Shown here piece after piece: positions 42,651 through 51,434 of a DNA stretch of 64,000 bases. Each line of letters opens with the position of its first letter. Position 1 is the stretch's first letter. Source of the stretch: Pseudomonas cremoris (GTDB lineage: Bacteria > Pseudomonadota > Gammaproteobacteria > Pseudomonadales > Pseudomonadaceae). The translations under genes and the position numbers were made by a program. The notes under the pieces are model-generated. The model ran no database searches, was not told the DNA's origin, and saw nothing but the letters and a program-made list of their open reading frames with translations. The stretch is taken from the NCBI RefSeq assembly GCF_014230465.1, contig NZ_JAAXCY010000001.1, positions 310,001 through 374,000 on the forward strand, in the 5' to 3' direction.

Positions 42651-44819
42651 GTGTTCTCCCGTCTCTTTGCCCTGCCCTGCACCCTGCTGATAGCCCTGCT
42701 CATGTTGCTGCCGCTCGCGCCTGCCCACGCCGTGAGCCTGCCGGGTCTGCTGGGCAACGCCACCAAGACTCAGCCTCAAGCCGACGTACCGCTGGGGCAG
42801 TCGCTGGACGAGGTTATCAAGACCCTGGAAAACGACCAGCAGCGCACCCAGCTGCTGAGCGACCTGAAAAAACTCCGGGAAGCCACGCAAAAAGCCCAAC
42901 CGGCCACCGAAGAAGGCGTGCTCGGCTTGATCGGCGGCACCTTGGCCAATCTGGAGGCACAGTTTTCCGGTGTCGACAGCCCGCTGGGGCGCTGGTCCAA
43001 TGAAGTCGACCAGGCCCAGGAAGAACTCAGCGCCCTGATGTTGCCGGCCAACGAGTGGCTGCCGATCATTTTCGGTTTTGCGCTGATCCTCGCGGTATGG
43101 AGCCTGCTTGCGTACGCGTTGATCTGGCTCAGCCATCGCGTACGCGAACGTTTCGGCCTGCCCGAAGAACTGCCGCAACACCCGCGTACCTGGGACATGG
43201 TGCGCTTCGCCCTGCGCAAACTGGGGCCGTGGCTGATCGCCCTGGTGATCACGGTGTACCTGAGCTACGCACTGCCCTCGTCCCTGGGTAAGTCGCTGGC
43301 GATGGTGCTGGCCTACGCGCTGGTGGTCGGCACGTGTTTCTCGGCGATCTGCGTCATTGCCTTCTCCGTTCTCGACGGGCCGCACCGCCACCGTGCGCTG
43401 TATATCCTGCGGCACCAGGCGTTCCGCCCGCTGTGGTGGATCGGCAGCTTTGCCGCTTTTGGTGAAGCATTGAGCGATCCCCGCCTGGTACAAGCGTTGG
43501 GCCAGCATTTGTCCCACACCGCCGCGACTGTCGCCAATGTAATGGCCGCGCTTTCCACAGGCGTATTTATCCTGCGTTTCCGCCGGCCCATCGCCCACCT
43601 GATCCGCAACCAGCCGCTGTCGCGCCGCCTGACGCGTCGCGCCCTCAGCGACACCATCGAGATCATCGGCTCGTTCTGGTACATCCCGGCGTTGCTGCTG
43701 GTCGGCATCTCGCTGTTCGCTACCTTCGTGTCCGCCGGAGATACCAGCACGGCCTTGCGCCAATCGCTGTTGTGCACGGTGCTGCTGGTGCTGTGCATGG
43801 TGATCAACGGCCTTGTACGCCGCCACGCCCTCAAGCCGCAGCGCGGGCACAAGCGCCACGCCCTGTATTCCGAGCGGTTGAAGAGCTTTTTCTACACCTT
43901 GGCGCACCTCGTGGTGTGGCTGGTGTTTATCGAACTGGGCCTGCGGGTGTGGGGCTTGTCACTGATTCGGTTTACCGAGGGCGATGGCCACGAAGTCAGC
44001 GTCAAGCTGTTCGGCCTGGCCGGGACCTTGCTGTTTGCCTGGCTGATCTGGATTCTCAGCGACACGGCGATCCACCACGCCCTCACACGCTCGCGCAAAG
44101 GCCTGGCCAATGCCCGCGCCCAGACCATGATGCCGTTGATTCGCAACGTGCTGTTCGTGACCATCTTCATCATTGCCGCCATCGTGGCCCTGGCGAACAT
44201 GGGCATGAACGTCACGCCCCTGCTGGCAGGTGCCGGTGTCATCGGCCTGGCCATCGGTTTTGGTGCGCAATCGCTGGTAGCGGACTTGATCACCGGTCTG
44301 TTCATCATCATCGAAGACTCCCTGGCCATCGATGACTACGTGGATGTGGGCGGCCACCTCGGCACCGTCGAGGGCCTGACCATCCGCACCGTGCGCCTGC
44401 GCGACATCGACGGCATCGTGCACACCATTCCGTTCAGCGAGATCAAGAGCATCAAGAACTACTCGCGGGAGTTCGGCTACGCGATCTTTCGGGTGGCAAT
44501 CCCGTACAACATGGAGATCGACGACGCCATCAAGCTGATGCGTGATGTCGGCCACAAGATGCGCAACGACCCGCTGCAGCGCCGCAATATCTGGTCGCCG
44601 CTGGAGATTCAGGGCGTAGAAAGCTTTGAGTCAGGCAGCGCGATCCTGCGGGCACGCTTCAAGACGGCGCCGATCAAGCAGTGGGAAGTGTCGCGGGCGT
44701 TCAACCTGTCGTTGAAGCGGCATCTGGATGAGGCGGGGTTGGATTTGGCGACACCACGTTTGAGTGTGCAAGTGGTGACGGGGGCGTCGGGCGGTTTGGA
44801 GAAAGAAAAAACCACTTAG
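42651..44819 (+). CDS. Large mechanosensitive channel of the MscS family
   Basis: 722 residues, GTG start. A signal peptide (about 1-28, ending PAHA) leads to a periplasmic coiled region (about 40-125), then about ten hydrophobic segments, then the MscS pore and beta domain: GAGVIGLAIGFGAQSLVADLITGLFIIIEDS then DDYVDVGGHLGTVEGLTIRTVRLRD and TIPFSEIKSIKNYSR. It relieves turgor during hypo-osmotic shock. The long N-terminal part resembles YbiO/YnaI-type channels rather than minimal MscS. Confidence 0.93.
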   Translation: MFSRLFALPCTLLIALLMLLPLAPAHAVSLPGLLGNATKTQPQADVPLGQSLDEVIKTLENDQQRTQLLSDLKKLREATQKAQPATEEGVLGLIGGTLANLEAQFSGVDSPLGRWSNEVDQAQEELSALMLPANEWLPIIFGFALILAVWSLLAYALIWLSHRVRERFGLPEELPQHPRTWDMVRFALRKLGPWLIALVITVYLSYALPSSLGKSLAMVLAYALVVGTCFSAICVIAFSVLDGPHRHRALYILRHQAFRPLWWIGSFAAFGEALSDPRLVQALGQHLSHTAATVANVMAALSTGVFILRFRRPIAHLIRNQPLSRRLTRRALSDTIEIIGSFWYIPALLLVGISLFATFVSAGDTSTALRQSLLCTVLLVLCMVINGLVRRHALKPQRGHKRHALYSERLKSFFYTLAHLVVWLVFIELGLRVWGLSLIRFTEGDGHEVSVKLFGLAGTLLFAWLIWILSDTAIHHALTRSRKGLANARAQTMMPLIRNVLFVTIFIIAAIVALANMGMNVTPLLAGAGVIGLAIGFGAQSLVADLITGLFIIIEDSLAIDDYVDVGGHLGTVEGLTIRTVRLRDIDGIVHTIPFSEIKSIKNYSREFGYAIFRVAIPYNMEIDDAIKLMRDVGHKMRNDPLQRRNIWSPLEIQGVESFESGSAILRARFKTAPIKQWEVSRAFNLSLKRHLDEAGLDLATPRLSVQVVTGASGGLEKEKTT

Positions 44820-44851
44820 AATGTGGGAGCTGGCTTGCCTGCTCCCACATT
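44820..44851. repeat. Mini-REP hairpin between mscS-type gene and mbtH
   Basis: AATGTGGGAGC, 10-base loop, GCTCCCACATT: two perfect 11-base arms derived from the REP ends with the interior lost. It starts one base after the channel's stop codon and lies between convergent genes, so it may act as a transcript end for both. Confidence 0.85.
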
Positions 44852-44864
44852 TCATCCGCGCTGC

Positions 44865-45086
44865 TTAAGCGATAGCGGCGCTGTCCATCTTCTGGCGCAG
44901 GCTCAATGGCCGCATATCGGTCCACACCTCTTCGATATAGGCAAGGCATTCCTTCTTCAGGCCGCTCTTGCCCACGGTGCGCCAGCCTTCCGGCACGGCC
45001 TTGTAGTCGGGCCAGATGGAATACTGCTCTTCATGGTTGACCACTACCTGAAACAGGATGTCGTCGCGGTCGAATACTGAGGTCAT
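44865..45086 (-). CDS. MbtH-like protein
   Basis: 73 residues from the ATG at 45086. Contains the family signature [19 protein letters not shown] and the C-terminal [11 protein letters not shown]. MbtH-like proteins bind NRPS adenylation domains and are needed for their folding and activity; the pyoverdine copy assists the adenylation domains of enzymes such as PvdL. It lies 82 bases after pvdH on the same strand with no promoter visible between, so it is driven by the same PvdS promoter. Confidence 0.95.
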   Translation of the reverse strand: MTSVFDRDDILFQVVVNHEEQYSIWPDYKAVPEGWRTVGKSGLKKECLAYIEEVWTDMRPLSLRQKMDSAAIA

Positions 45087-45168
45087 TGCTGTTCTCCATC
45101 GCTGAAAGACTGGCTGCGCACCACGCGCAGCACCGATATCTGTAGAAACGTGCCAAGCCGCCAAAAAA

Positions 45169-46563
45169 TTAGAGGCTGGCCACCGCTGCCGCCAGGGCGC
45201 GCCCGAAGATCTCGGCCACGCGGTCCACTTCGGCGCCGGTGATCACCAGCGGCGGCAAGAAGCGCACGACACTGCCGTGCCGGCCGCCAAGCTCCAGGAT
45301 CAGCCCGCGCTTGAGGCATTCGCGCTGCACCAGTGGCGCCAATTGGCGATGCACGGGTGGATGGCCCTGTATGTCGGGTGTGCCGTTCGGGTCCACCAAC
45401 TCGACGCCAAGCATCAATCCGCGACCGCGAATATCGCCCAGGTGCGGGAAATCGCGCTGCAGGATGCGCAGGTGTTCACCGAGGCGCTCGCCCATGGCGG
45501 CGGCGTGGCCAGCCAAGTCGTGGTCCTTGAGGTAGCGCATCACCGCCGAACCTGCTGCCATCGCCATCTGGTTACCACGGAAGGTCCCGGCATGTGCACC
45601 CGGCAACCAGGTGTCGAGCCAGTCGCGATACACCACCACCGCCAGCGGCAGGCTGCCGCCGATGGCCTTGGACATCACCACCACGTCCGGGATGATGCCG
45701 GCGTGTTCGAAGGCAAACATCTTGCCGGTACGGCCGAAGCCGCTCTGGATCTCGTCGACGATCAACGCCACGCCGGCCTGTTCGGTGATGCGCCGCAGGC
45801 CACGCAGCCAGTCCAGATCGGCGGGAATCACACCGCCCTCGCCCTGCACCACTTCGACAATCACCGCTGCCGGCAACGCCACTCCGGCTTCCGGGTCGTT
45901 GAGCAGGTTTTCCAGGTAATGCAGGTTGACCCGCACCCCTTCCACGCCGCCCAGGCCGAACGGGCAACGATAGTCATAAGGGAATGGCAGGAATTGCACG
46001 CCATTGCTGAGCAACGCGCCCAAGGGTTTCTTCGGCCCCAGGCTGCCCATCAGGCTCAGGGCGCCCTGGCTCATGCCGTGATAACCGCCCTGGAACGACA
46101 ACACGGTGCTGCGCCCAGTCGCGGTGCGCACCAGTTTCAACGCGGCTTCCACTGCGTCGGTCCCAGTCGGGCCGCAAAACTGGATTTTTGCCTCCCGTGC
46201 AAGCTCCGCCGGCAGCAGGCCGAACAGGTCCTGTACGAATTGGTCCTTGACCGGCGTGGTGAGGTCCAGGGTGTGCAACGGCAGCTCGTCGCTCAACACT
46301 TGCTGGATGGCTTCGATCACTGCCGGGTGGTTATGCCCCAGCGCCAGGGTGCCGGCGCCGGCCAGGCAATCGATAAAGCTGCGACCCTCCACGTCTTCCA
46401 CGTAAATCCCCTTGGCGCGCTTGAGCGCCAGGGGAATCCGCCGAGGGTAGCTACGGGCGTTCGACTCCTGCTGGCGTTGACGTGCCAGCAGAGGGGTTTC
46501 TTCGAACTGATAAAGCGTTTCTTGAATCGGGGCTTCTTCGATATGGCTGATAGCGACGGACAT
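45169..46563 (-). CDS. pvdH: Diaminobutyrate-2-oxoglutarate aminotransferase (pyoverdine)
   Basis: 464 residues from the ATG at 46563. It makes L-2,4-diaminobutyrate from aspartate semialdehyde for the pyoverdine chromophore. Class III PLP enzyme: [46 protein letters not shown], and the pyridoxal lysine in [11 protein letters not shown] near residue 298. A clear PvdS promoter lies before it. The final adenylation domain of PvdL (53.5-55.0 kb) has a diaminobutyrate-type pocket, so this enzyme likely supplies it directly. Confidence 0.96.
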   Translation of the reverse strand: MSVAISHIEEAPIQETLYQFEETPLLARQRQQESNARSYPRRIPLALKRAKGIYVEDVEGRSFIDCLAGAGTLALGHNHPAVIEAIQQVLSDELPLHTLDLTTPVKDQFVQDLFGLLPAELAREAKIQFCGPTGTDAVEAALKLVRTATGRSTVLSFQGGYHGMSQGALSLMGSLGPKKPLGALLSNGVQFLPFPYDYRCPFGLGGVEGVRVNLHYLENLLNDPEAGVALPAAVIVEVVQGEGGVIPADLDWLRGLRRITEQAGVALIVDEIQSGFGRTGKMFAFEHAGIIPDVVVMSKAIGGSLPLAVVVYRDWLDTWLPGAHAGTFRGNQMAMAAGSAVMRYLKDHDLAGHAAAMGERLGEHLRILQRDFPHLGDIRGRGLMLGVELVDPNGTPDIQGHPPVHRQLAPLVQRECLKRGLILELGGRHGSVVRFLPPLVITGAEVDRVAEIFGRALAAAVASL

Positions 46564-46596
46564 TACTTGATCCCTCATCTGGTTCCTGTTCTGGAA

Positions 46597-46621
46597 ACGC
46601 ACCAGCAAGGAAAGGATTTAG
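46597..46621 (-). promoter_or_regulatory. PvdS iron-starvation promoter for pvdH-mbtH
   Basis: On the minus strand CTAAAT, exactly 16 bases, then CGT, matching the iron-starvation box TAAAT-N16-CGT read by the sigma factor PvdS. It lies about 35 bases before the pvdH ATG. It predicts expression under iron limitation. Confidence 0.85.
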
Positions 46622-46652
46622 GGGCCCTGATCTTTTACTGACGGATGAGGCT

Positions 46653-47420
46653 TCACAATCCAAGGTACTTTTCATTCAAGGCATAAAGAATCGCGCACGT
46701 CTCTGCATCCAGAAACCCGCAATAATCCCGTGGCCGAAAGTGCATCTGAAACGCCCGCGTCCTGTGCTCAAACGCCTGGCGATTCTGCGCGGCCTTATAC
46801 CCATAGCGCTGAAATGCCCGCTCCACCTCCACCTCCGGCGGTAGCCCCATGCAAAATCGGCGCTGGTACATCGCCCGCGTCGGCTCGTCATACCAAGCGC
46901 CTACACCCGCCTCATGCAGGCACTGCCATGGTAACCGGGGGCCTGGATCGCTCTTGCGCCAATACGCCACATCCGAATGCCCGAGGATGTCGGTCGGCCC
47001 GATCTGCGGATATCGCCCAAGCAGGTCGCGAAGCAGCAAGATCAACACTTCGATCTGCGCTTCGGTATACGCCGGGAAGGTGAACACACCGCCGTCATCG
47101 CGCGCCAGGTTGACGATCTCGATGCCAATCGAGCGGCTGTTGAGGTTATCGCGACCGCCCCAATGACTGACCCCGGCATGCCAGGCGCGCTTGTCCTCGC
47201 CTACCAGGCGAAAAGCCCGCAGCTCATCGTAGCCAGCGGCCCGGTAACTGGGCTCATTGGGGTCGGGTAGCAGATAATGCGCACTGACCCCGTCTTGGGT
47301 CAGGGTACGCAGGGATGACGCAAAGGCTGCTGCGGTGTAGTGCAAGATCACCTGCCGCACCGGCTCACCGTTACGTTCGTTGAAGCCTTGGGCAGGAAAA
47401 CTGGTGTCGATAACCAACAT
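46653..47420 (-). CDS. AmpD-type N-acetylmuramyl-L-alanine amidase (AmpDh3-like)
   Basis: 255 residues from the ATG at 47420 (AAAAGGACGGTTCTT before it). It cuts between muramic acid and peptide in peptidoglycan or muropeptides. Zinc ligands: His27 in VILHYTA, the His of GHSDVAYW and the Asp of KSDPGPRLPW. SVSHYL-like VSAHYLLP and RAWHAGVSHWGG match AmpD homologues. A C-terminal RAFQMHFRPRDY segment resembles the peptidoglycan-binding domain of AmpDh2/3. No clear signal peptide, unlike exported AmpDh2. It lies upstream of pvdH but has its own start region. Confidence 0.92.
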   Translation of the reverse strand: MLVIDTSFPAQGFNERNGEPVRQVILHYTAAAFASSLRTLTQDGVSAHYLLPDPNEPSYRAAGYDELRAFRLVGEDKRAWHAGVSHWGGRDNLNSRSIGIEIVNLARDDGGVFTFPAYTEAQIEVLILLLRDLLGRYPQIGPTDILGHSDVAYWRKSDPGPRLPWQCLHEAGVGAWYDEPTRAMYQRRFCMGLPPEVEVERAFQRYGYKAAQNRQAFEHRTRAFQMHFRPRDYCGFLDAETCAILYALNEKYLGL

Positions 47421-47470
47421 AAGAACCGTCCTTTTCAATACAGGCCGAGTCTTTCGGCCCGTTCAAGCGC

Positions 47471-47519
47471 AAAAAAATTACCGCCATCCTGAAGGCTTGA
47501 ATCTCAGGAGGGCGGTAAC
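47471..47519 (-). terminator. Intrinsic terminator after the sensor kinase
   Basis: On the minus strand TTACCGCC...GGCGGTAA with inner TCCTGA/TTCAGGA pairing, then seven T residues. It ends the two-component operon before the amidase gene. Confidence 0.9.
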
Positions 47520-47544
47520 TATTTGGCACTTGAGAGAACGGTCG

Positions 47545-48867
47545 TCAGCGCCGCAGCGGCATACCCAGGTCAACGCGCAAGCCGTCGGGCCGGCTGTCGA
47601 ATTTCAGCGAGCAAGAACAGCGCTGCACAATCGCCTGCACAATTGCCAGCCCCAGGCCGCAGCCTTCGCTGCTGCCATTGCGCCAGAAGCGTTGGGTCAG
47701 GTATTGCAGGTCTTCGGCAGAAATTTGCTTGCCATGGTCACGCACGCGGAACACCACTTGATCGCCAGCGGTGAACACGTTGAGTTCTACGCGGGTGTCC
47801 GCCGGAGTGTGGCGCAAGGCGTTGTCCAACAGGTTACGCAGGGCCGCGACCGCCAGGCCCACTGGCATTTCCACCGGGGCGTCAGTGAGGTTGTCCGGCA
47901 AGATCAGGTCGATGCGCTGATTGTCGCCCGCATTGGCGTCTTCGATGGCCAGCCGAGCGACGTCCTCCGCGCTGGACTGCAGGCCATCGTCAAACGACAG
48001 ACTGCCCTCGACCCGCGCCAGCAGCAGCAATTGCTCCAGGGTGCGGTGCAGGCGGTCGGCGCCTTCTTCGGCGTGGGCCAGGGATTGGTCGCGCGCGGCG
48101 CCTTCGGTCATGCGCGCCACTTGCAGGTGGGTCTTGATCGCCGTCAGTGGGCTGCGCAGTTCGTGAGCGGCGTCACCGGTCAGGCGGCGTTCGCGCTCGA
48201 TGGTCTTGGCGATGCGTTGCAGCAGTTGGTTCTGGGTGTCCAGCAACGGCTTGAGTTCACTGGGCAGCGGGTGAATCTGCAGCGGTTCGAGGGAGTCGGC
48301 GCTGCGGCGCATCAGTGCATCGCGCATGCGGTTGAGCGGCAGCAGGCTCTGGCCGATGCCCAGCCACAGCAGGCACAAGCAGCCCAGCATCGCCACACCC
48401 ACTGGCACAGAGGCCGCCAGCAAGATCGACAGGTTGAGCGCCTCACGCTCGACCTGGCGGTCGGCGGTAGTGATCAACAAGTCGCCCCGGGACAGGGTGA
48501 AACTGCGCCACCCCACACCGTCGATCACCTGGTCACGAAAGCCGCTCTTGCGCGACTCCAGGCCTTCTTCCGGGGTGGTATGGCTGCGTGCAAGAATTTC
48601 CCCACGCAATGAACTGACCTGGCAGGCCATGCCGCCGGGCACATGCAGTTGTTCAGCGCTGAAATGCGCCCCGCCACTCACACTGGCCAGCCCCGGCATT
48701 TGCTCGGTCAGCCCCGCGACCATTCGCGCGGAAGCCACCAGGCGCTGGTCGAGGGAAAACATCATCTGGTTGCGCAGGTCGTTGAGCATCCAGGCCGCTG
48801 CCAGGGCCCAGATCAATACAAATGCGGCGCCCAGTTTGAACGTCAGGCGCAGGCGCAGGCTTTTCAC
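47545..48867 (-). CDS. Sensor histidine kinase (QseC/PmrB-like)
   Basis: 440 residues. Two membrane helices (about 11-28 and 147-170) flank a periplasmic sensor of about 115 residues. The phosphorylated His235 is in TGDAAHELRSPLTA, N-box NLLDNALRH, and G2 GCGLGLAIV. The G1 box reads VRDHGKQIS, where most kinases have DxGxGI, so one glycine is missing. The ATG overlaps the regulator's stop (ATGA). Faces the dsb operon; I recall the same arrangement at PA2476-PA2480 in P. aeruginosa. Signal unknown. Confidence 0.9.
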   Translation of the reverse strand: MKSLRLRLTFKLGAAFVLIWALAAAWMLNDLRNQMMFSLDQRLVASARMVAGLTEQMPGLASVSGGAHFSAEQLHVPGGMACQVSSLRGEILARSHTTPEEGLESRKSGFRDQVIDGVGWRSFTLSRGDLLITTADRQVEREALNLSILLAASVPVGVAMLGCLCLLWLGIGQSLLPLNRMRDALMRRSADSLEPLQIHPLPSELKPLLDTQNQLLQRIAKTIERERRLTGDAAHELRSPLTAIKTHLQVARMTEGAARDQSLAHAEEGADRLHRTLEQLLLLARVEGSLSFDDGLQSSAEDVARLAIEDANAGDNQRIDLILPDNLTDAPVEMPVGLAVAALRNLLDNALRHTPADTRVELNVFTAGDQVVFRVRDHGKQISAEDLQYLTQRFWRNGSSEGCGLGLAIVQAIVQRCSCSLKFDSRPDGLRVDLGMPLRR

Positions 48868-49544
48868 GAAGAGTGCTCTCCACCATCCGCCGGGCCCAGC
48901 CGGTAGCCCAATCCGCGCACAGTCTCGACGATACCATTGCCCAATTTGCGCCGCAGGTGGTGAATGTGCACGTTGAGGGCGTTGCTTTCCAGCTCGTCGT
49001 TGAAGCCGTAGACGCTGTCCTTGAGCTGCTCGCTGGACAGCACGCGGCCCTTGTTATGCAGCAGCGCCTGCAACAACGCCTGTTCACGGCGGGACAGGTC
49101 CACCGGCTCGCCGCCCAGGAAGGTCTCTCGACTGCTCGGGTCATAGGCCAGGCGCCCGTGCTCGATCAGGTTGACACTGCGCCCCGCCACGCGTCGCAGC
49201 AGGGTTTGCAGGCGTGCGGCAAGTTCGCGCAGGTCGAAGGGTTTGAGCAGGTAGTCATCGGCGCCGGCTTGCAGGCCATCGACGCGGTTGGTCACCGAAT
49301 CCCGCGCGGTGAGGATCAGCACCGGAATCTCCAGGCCCTGGCTGCGCTGTTGCTGCAGCAACTTCAGGCCGTCTTCATCGGGCAGGCCGAGGTCGAGCAC
49401 CATGATGTCGAACGTCGCGGCCTTGAGCATCGCGCGCGCCGCCGACGCCGAGCCCACACGCTCCACGGTAAACCCCTGGGCGGTGAGGCCTGCCACAATG
49501 CCGCTGGCGATCAGTTCGTCGTCTTCACAGACCAGTACGTGCAT
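48864..49544 (-). CDS. OmpR-family response regulator (QseB/PmrA-like)
   Basis: 226 residues. Receiver domain with phospho-Asp51 (DIMVLDLGLPDEDG), acidic pair EDDE at 7-10, and Lys in DDYLLKPFD; C-terminal winged helix with EQALLQALLHNKGRVLSSEQL and VHIHHLRRKL. First gene of the pair, coupled to the sensor kinase. The divergent promoter carries two CGGTTAATCA copies 11 bases apart, the kind of tandem site used by this subfamily, so it probably controls itself and dsbD-tlpA-dsbG. Confidence 0.94.
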   Translation of the reverse strand: MHVLVCEDDELIASGIVAGLTAQGFTVERVGSASAARAMLKAATFDIMVLDLGLPDEDGLKLLQQQRSQGLEIPVLILTARDSVTNRVDGLQAGADDYLLKPFDLRELAARLQTLLRRVAGRSVNLIEHGRLAYDPSSRETFLGGEPVDLSRREQALLQALLHNKGRVLSSEQLKDSVYGFNDELESNALNVHIHHLRRKLGNGIVETVRGLGYRLGPADGGEHSS

Positions 49545-49639
49545 GCTGAACCCTTCATGAAAGATGGGGGGATTAAAAGGGCAACGGATTAAGCGCAGAT
49601 TATGCCGCTAAACGGTGCGCACTCACTCTAGAATAGCCC

Positions 49640-49660
49640 CGGTTAATCATCGGTTAATCA
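49640..49660. promoter_or_regulatory. Tandem CGGTTAATCA box (response-regulator site)
   Basis: CGGTTAATCA at 49640-49649 and 49651-49660, start-to-start 11 bases, i.e. about one helical turn. TTAAT half-sites 11 bases apart match the PmrA/QseB class of OmpR boxes. It sits 47 bases before the dsbD ATG and between the divergent operons. Confidence 0.7.
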
Positions 49661-49706
49661 ACGCCACACATTGTGTGCCTAACTTGCATCGAACTAAGGC
49701 TTGACC

Positions 49707-51434
49707 ATGCGGCATCTGTTTACCTTTCTGCTGGTGTTGTTCGCGGGATTCGCCCAGGCCTTGCCGGGCAACCCCTTTGAAACCAAACCCGATTTCCTCC
49801 CGGTGGGCAAGGCCTTCACCTTTACCTCCGAGCGCCTGGAAAGCGGCGAGACCCAGCTGTATTGGCAGATTGCCGACGGTTATTACCTGTACCAGCAACG
49901 CATGAAATTCGACGGGCTGGCCGAAAAACCGACGCTGCCCCAGGGCGAAGCCCATAACGACGAGTTCTTCGGCGAGCAGCAAGTGTACCGCCAGGGCCTG
50001 GAAGTGAAGATCCCGGCCGGCGTCACTGGCCAGGTCAAGCTGGGCTGGCAGGGCTGCGCCGATGCTGGCCTGTGCTACCCGCCGCAATCGATCACCGTAG
50101 ACCTGGGCGGCAATCCGGCGGTAGCGGCCACCGCACAAGCCCAGGACCAAAGCCTGGCCAGCGGCCTGCAACAGCGCAGCCTGGGCTGGAGCCTGCTGGT
50201 GTTCTTCGGCCTGGGCCTGTTGCTGGCGTTTGCCCCGTGTTCGTTGCCGATGTTGCCGATCCTCGCTGGCCTGGTCGTTGGCAGTGGCGCCAGCCCGCGT
50301 CGTGGCTTCGCCTTGGCCAGCAGCTACGTGGTGTGCATGGCGTTGGTGTATGCGGCGCTGGGCGTATTGGCCGCCCTGGCCGGCAGTAACCTGGCTGCGC
50401 TGCTGCAAACCCCGTGGATTCTTGGCAGCTTCGCCGCTCTGTTCGTGATCCTCGCCCTGCCGATGTTCGGTTTCTTTGAACTGCAACTGCCCGCCTTCCT
50501 GCGCGATCGCCTGGACAACGCCAGCCGCCAGCAAAGCGGCGGCAGCCTGGTAGGTGCCGGGGTTCTTGGCGCGCTGTCGGGCCTGCTGGTCGGCCCGTGC
50601 ATGACCGCGCCCTTGGCCGGCGCCCTGCTGTATATCGCCCAAAGCGGCAACGCGCTGCACGGTGGCCTGATCCTGTTCGCCATGGGCATCGGCATCGGCA
50701 TTCCATTGTTGCTGCTGGTGACCGTGGGCAACCGCTTCCTGCCTAAACCGGGCACCTGGATGAACGTGCTCAAGGGCGTCTTCGGCTTCCTGTTCCTGGG
50801 CACCGCTGTGCTGATGATTCGTCCGGTGGTTGATGCCAGCCTGTGGATTGGCCTGTGGGGGGCCCTGGCATTGGTCATGGCGTACTGCGGCTGGACGCTG
50901 GCCCGCGAATACGGCCTGGCCGCCAAGGTATTTGGCGCAGGCTCCTTGCTGTTGGGCCTGTGGGGCGCGGTGCTGGTGGTGGGCGCAGCGGGTGGCAGCG
51001 ACGACCTGTGGCAGCCGCTGAAGGTCTACAGCGGCTCGCGTACTGCTAACGCACCCAGTGCCCACGACGCCTTCATGACCATCAACGACCCGGCCGTGCT
51101 GCAAAACCAGCTCGACAGCGCCAAGGCCCAGGGCCAATGGGTACTGGTGGACTACTACGCCGACTGGTGCGTGTCGTGCAAGATCATGGAAAAACAGGTG
51201 TTCGGCCAACCCCAAGTGATGGACGCGCTGAAGGACGTACGCCTGCTACGCCTGGACGTGACCGCCGACAACGCCGCCAGCCGCGAGCTGCTCGGCCGCT
51301 ATAAAGTCCCTGGGCCACCGAGCTTTGTGTGGATCGGCCCGGACGGTGAAGAACGCCGTGCCCAACGCATCACCGGCGAAGTGGATGCCGCCGCCTTCCT
51401 GCAACGTTGGACGCAAACCCGAGACGCGCCCTGA
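49707..51434 (+). CDS. dsbD: Thiol:disulfide interchange protein DsbD
   Basis: 575 residues from the ATG at 49707 (a TTG two codons earlier is possible). It carries electrons from cytoplasmic thioredoxin across the inner membrane to periplasmic Dsb partners. Signal peptide to about 19; N-terminal domain with Cys pair GCADAGLCYP; transmembrane domain with the Cys motifs FAPCSLPMLP and VGPCMTAPLAG; C-terminal thioredoxin domain with DWCVSCK. All three redox pairs are intact. It starts the dsbD-tlpA-dsbG operon; likely the second dsbD (dsbD2) of the genome. Confidence 0.96.
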   Translation: MRHLFTFLLVLFAGFAQALPGNPFETKPDFLPVGKAFTFTSERLESGETQLYWQIADGYYLYQQRMKFDGLAEKPTLPQGEAHNDEFFGEQQVYRQGLEVKIPAGVTGQVKLGWQGCADAGLCYPPQSITVDLGGNPAVAATAQAQDQSLASGLQQRSLGWSLLVFFGLGLLLAFAPCSLPMLPILAGLVVGSGASPRRGFALASSYVVCMALVYAALGVLAALAGSNLAALLQTPWILGSFAALFVILALPMFGFFELQLPAFLRDRLDNASRQQSGGSLVGAGVLGALSGLLVGPCMTAPLAGALLYIAQSGNALHGGLILFAMGIGIGIPLLLLVTVGNRFLPKPGTWMNVLKGVFGFLFLGTAVLMIRPVVDASLWIGLWGALALVMAYCGWTLAREYGLAAKVFGAGSLLLGLWGAVLVVGAAGGSDDLWQPLKVYSGSRTANAPSAHDAFMTINDPAVLQNQLDSAKAQGQWVLVDYYADWCVSCKIMEKQVFGQPQVMDALKDVRLLRLDVTADNAASRELLGRYKVPGPPSFVWIGPDGEERRAQRITGEVDAAAFLQRWTQTRDAP

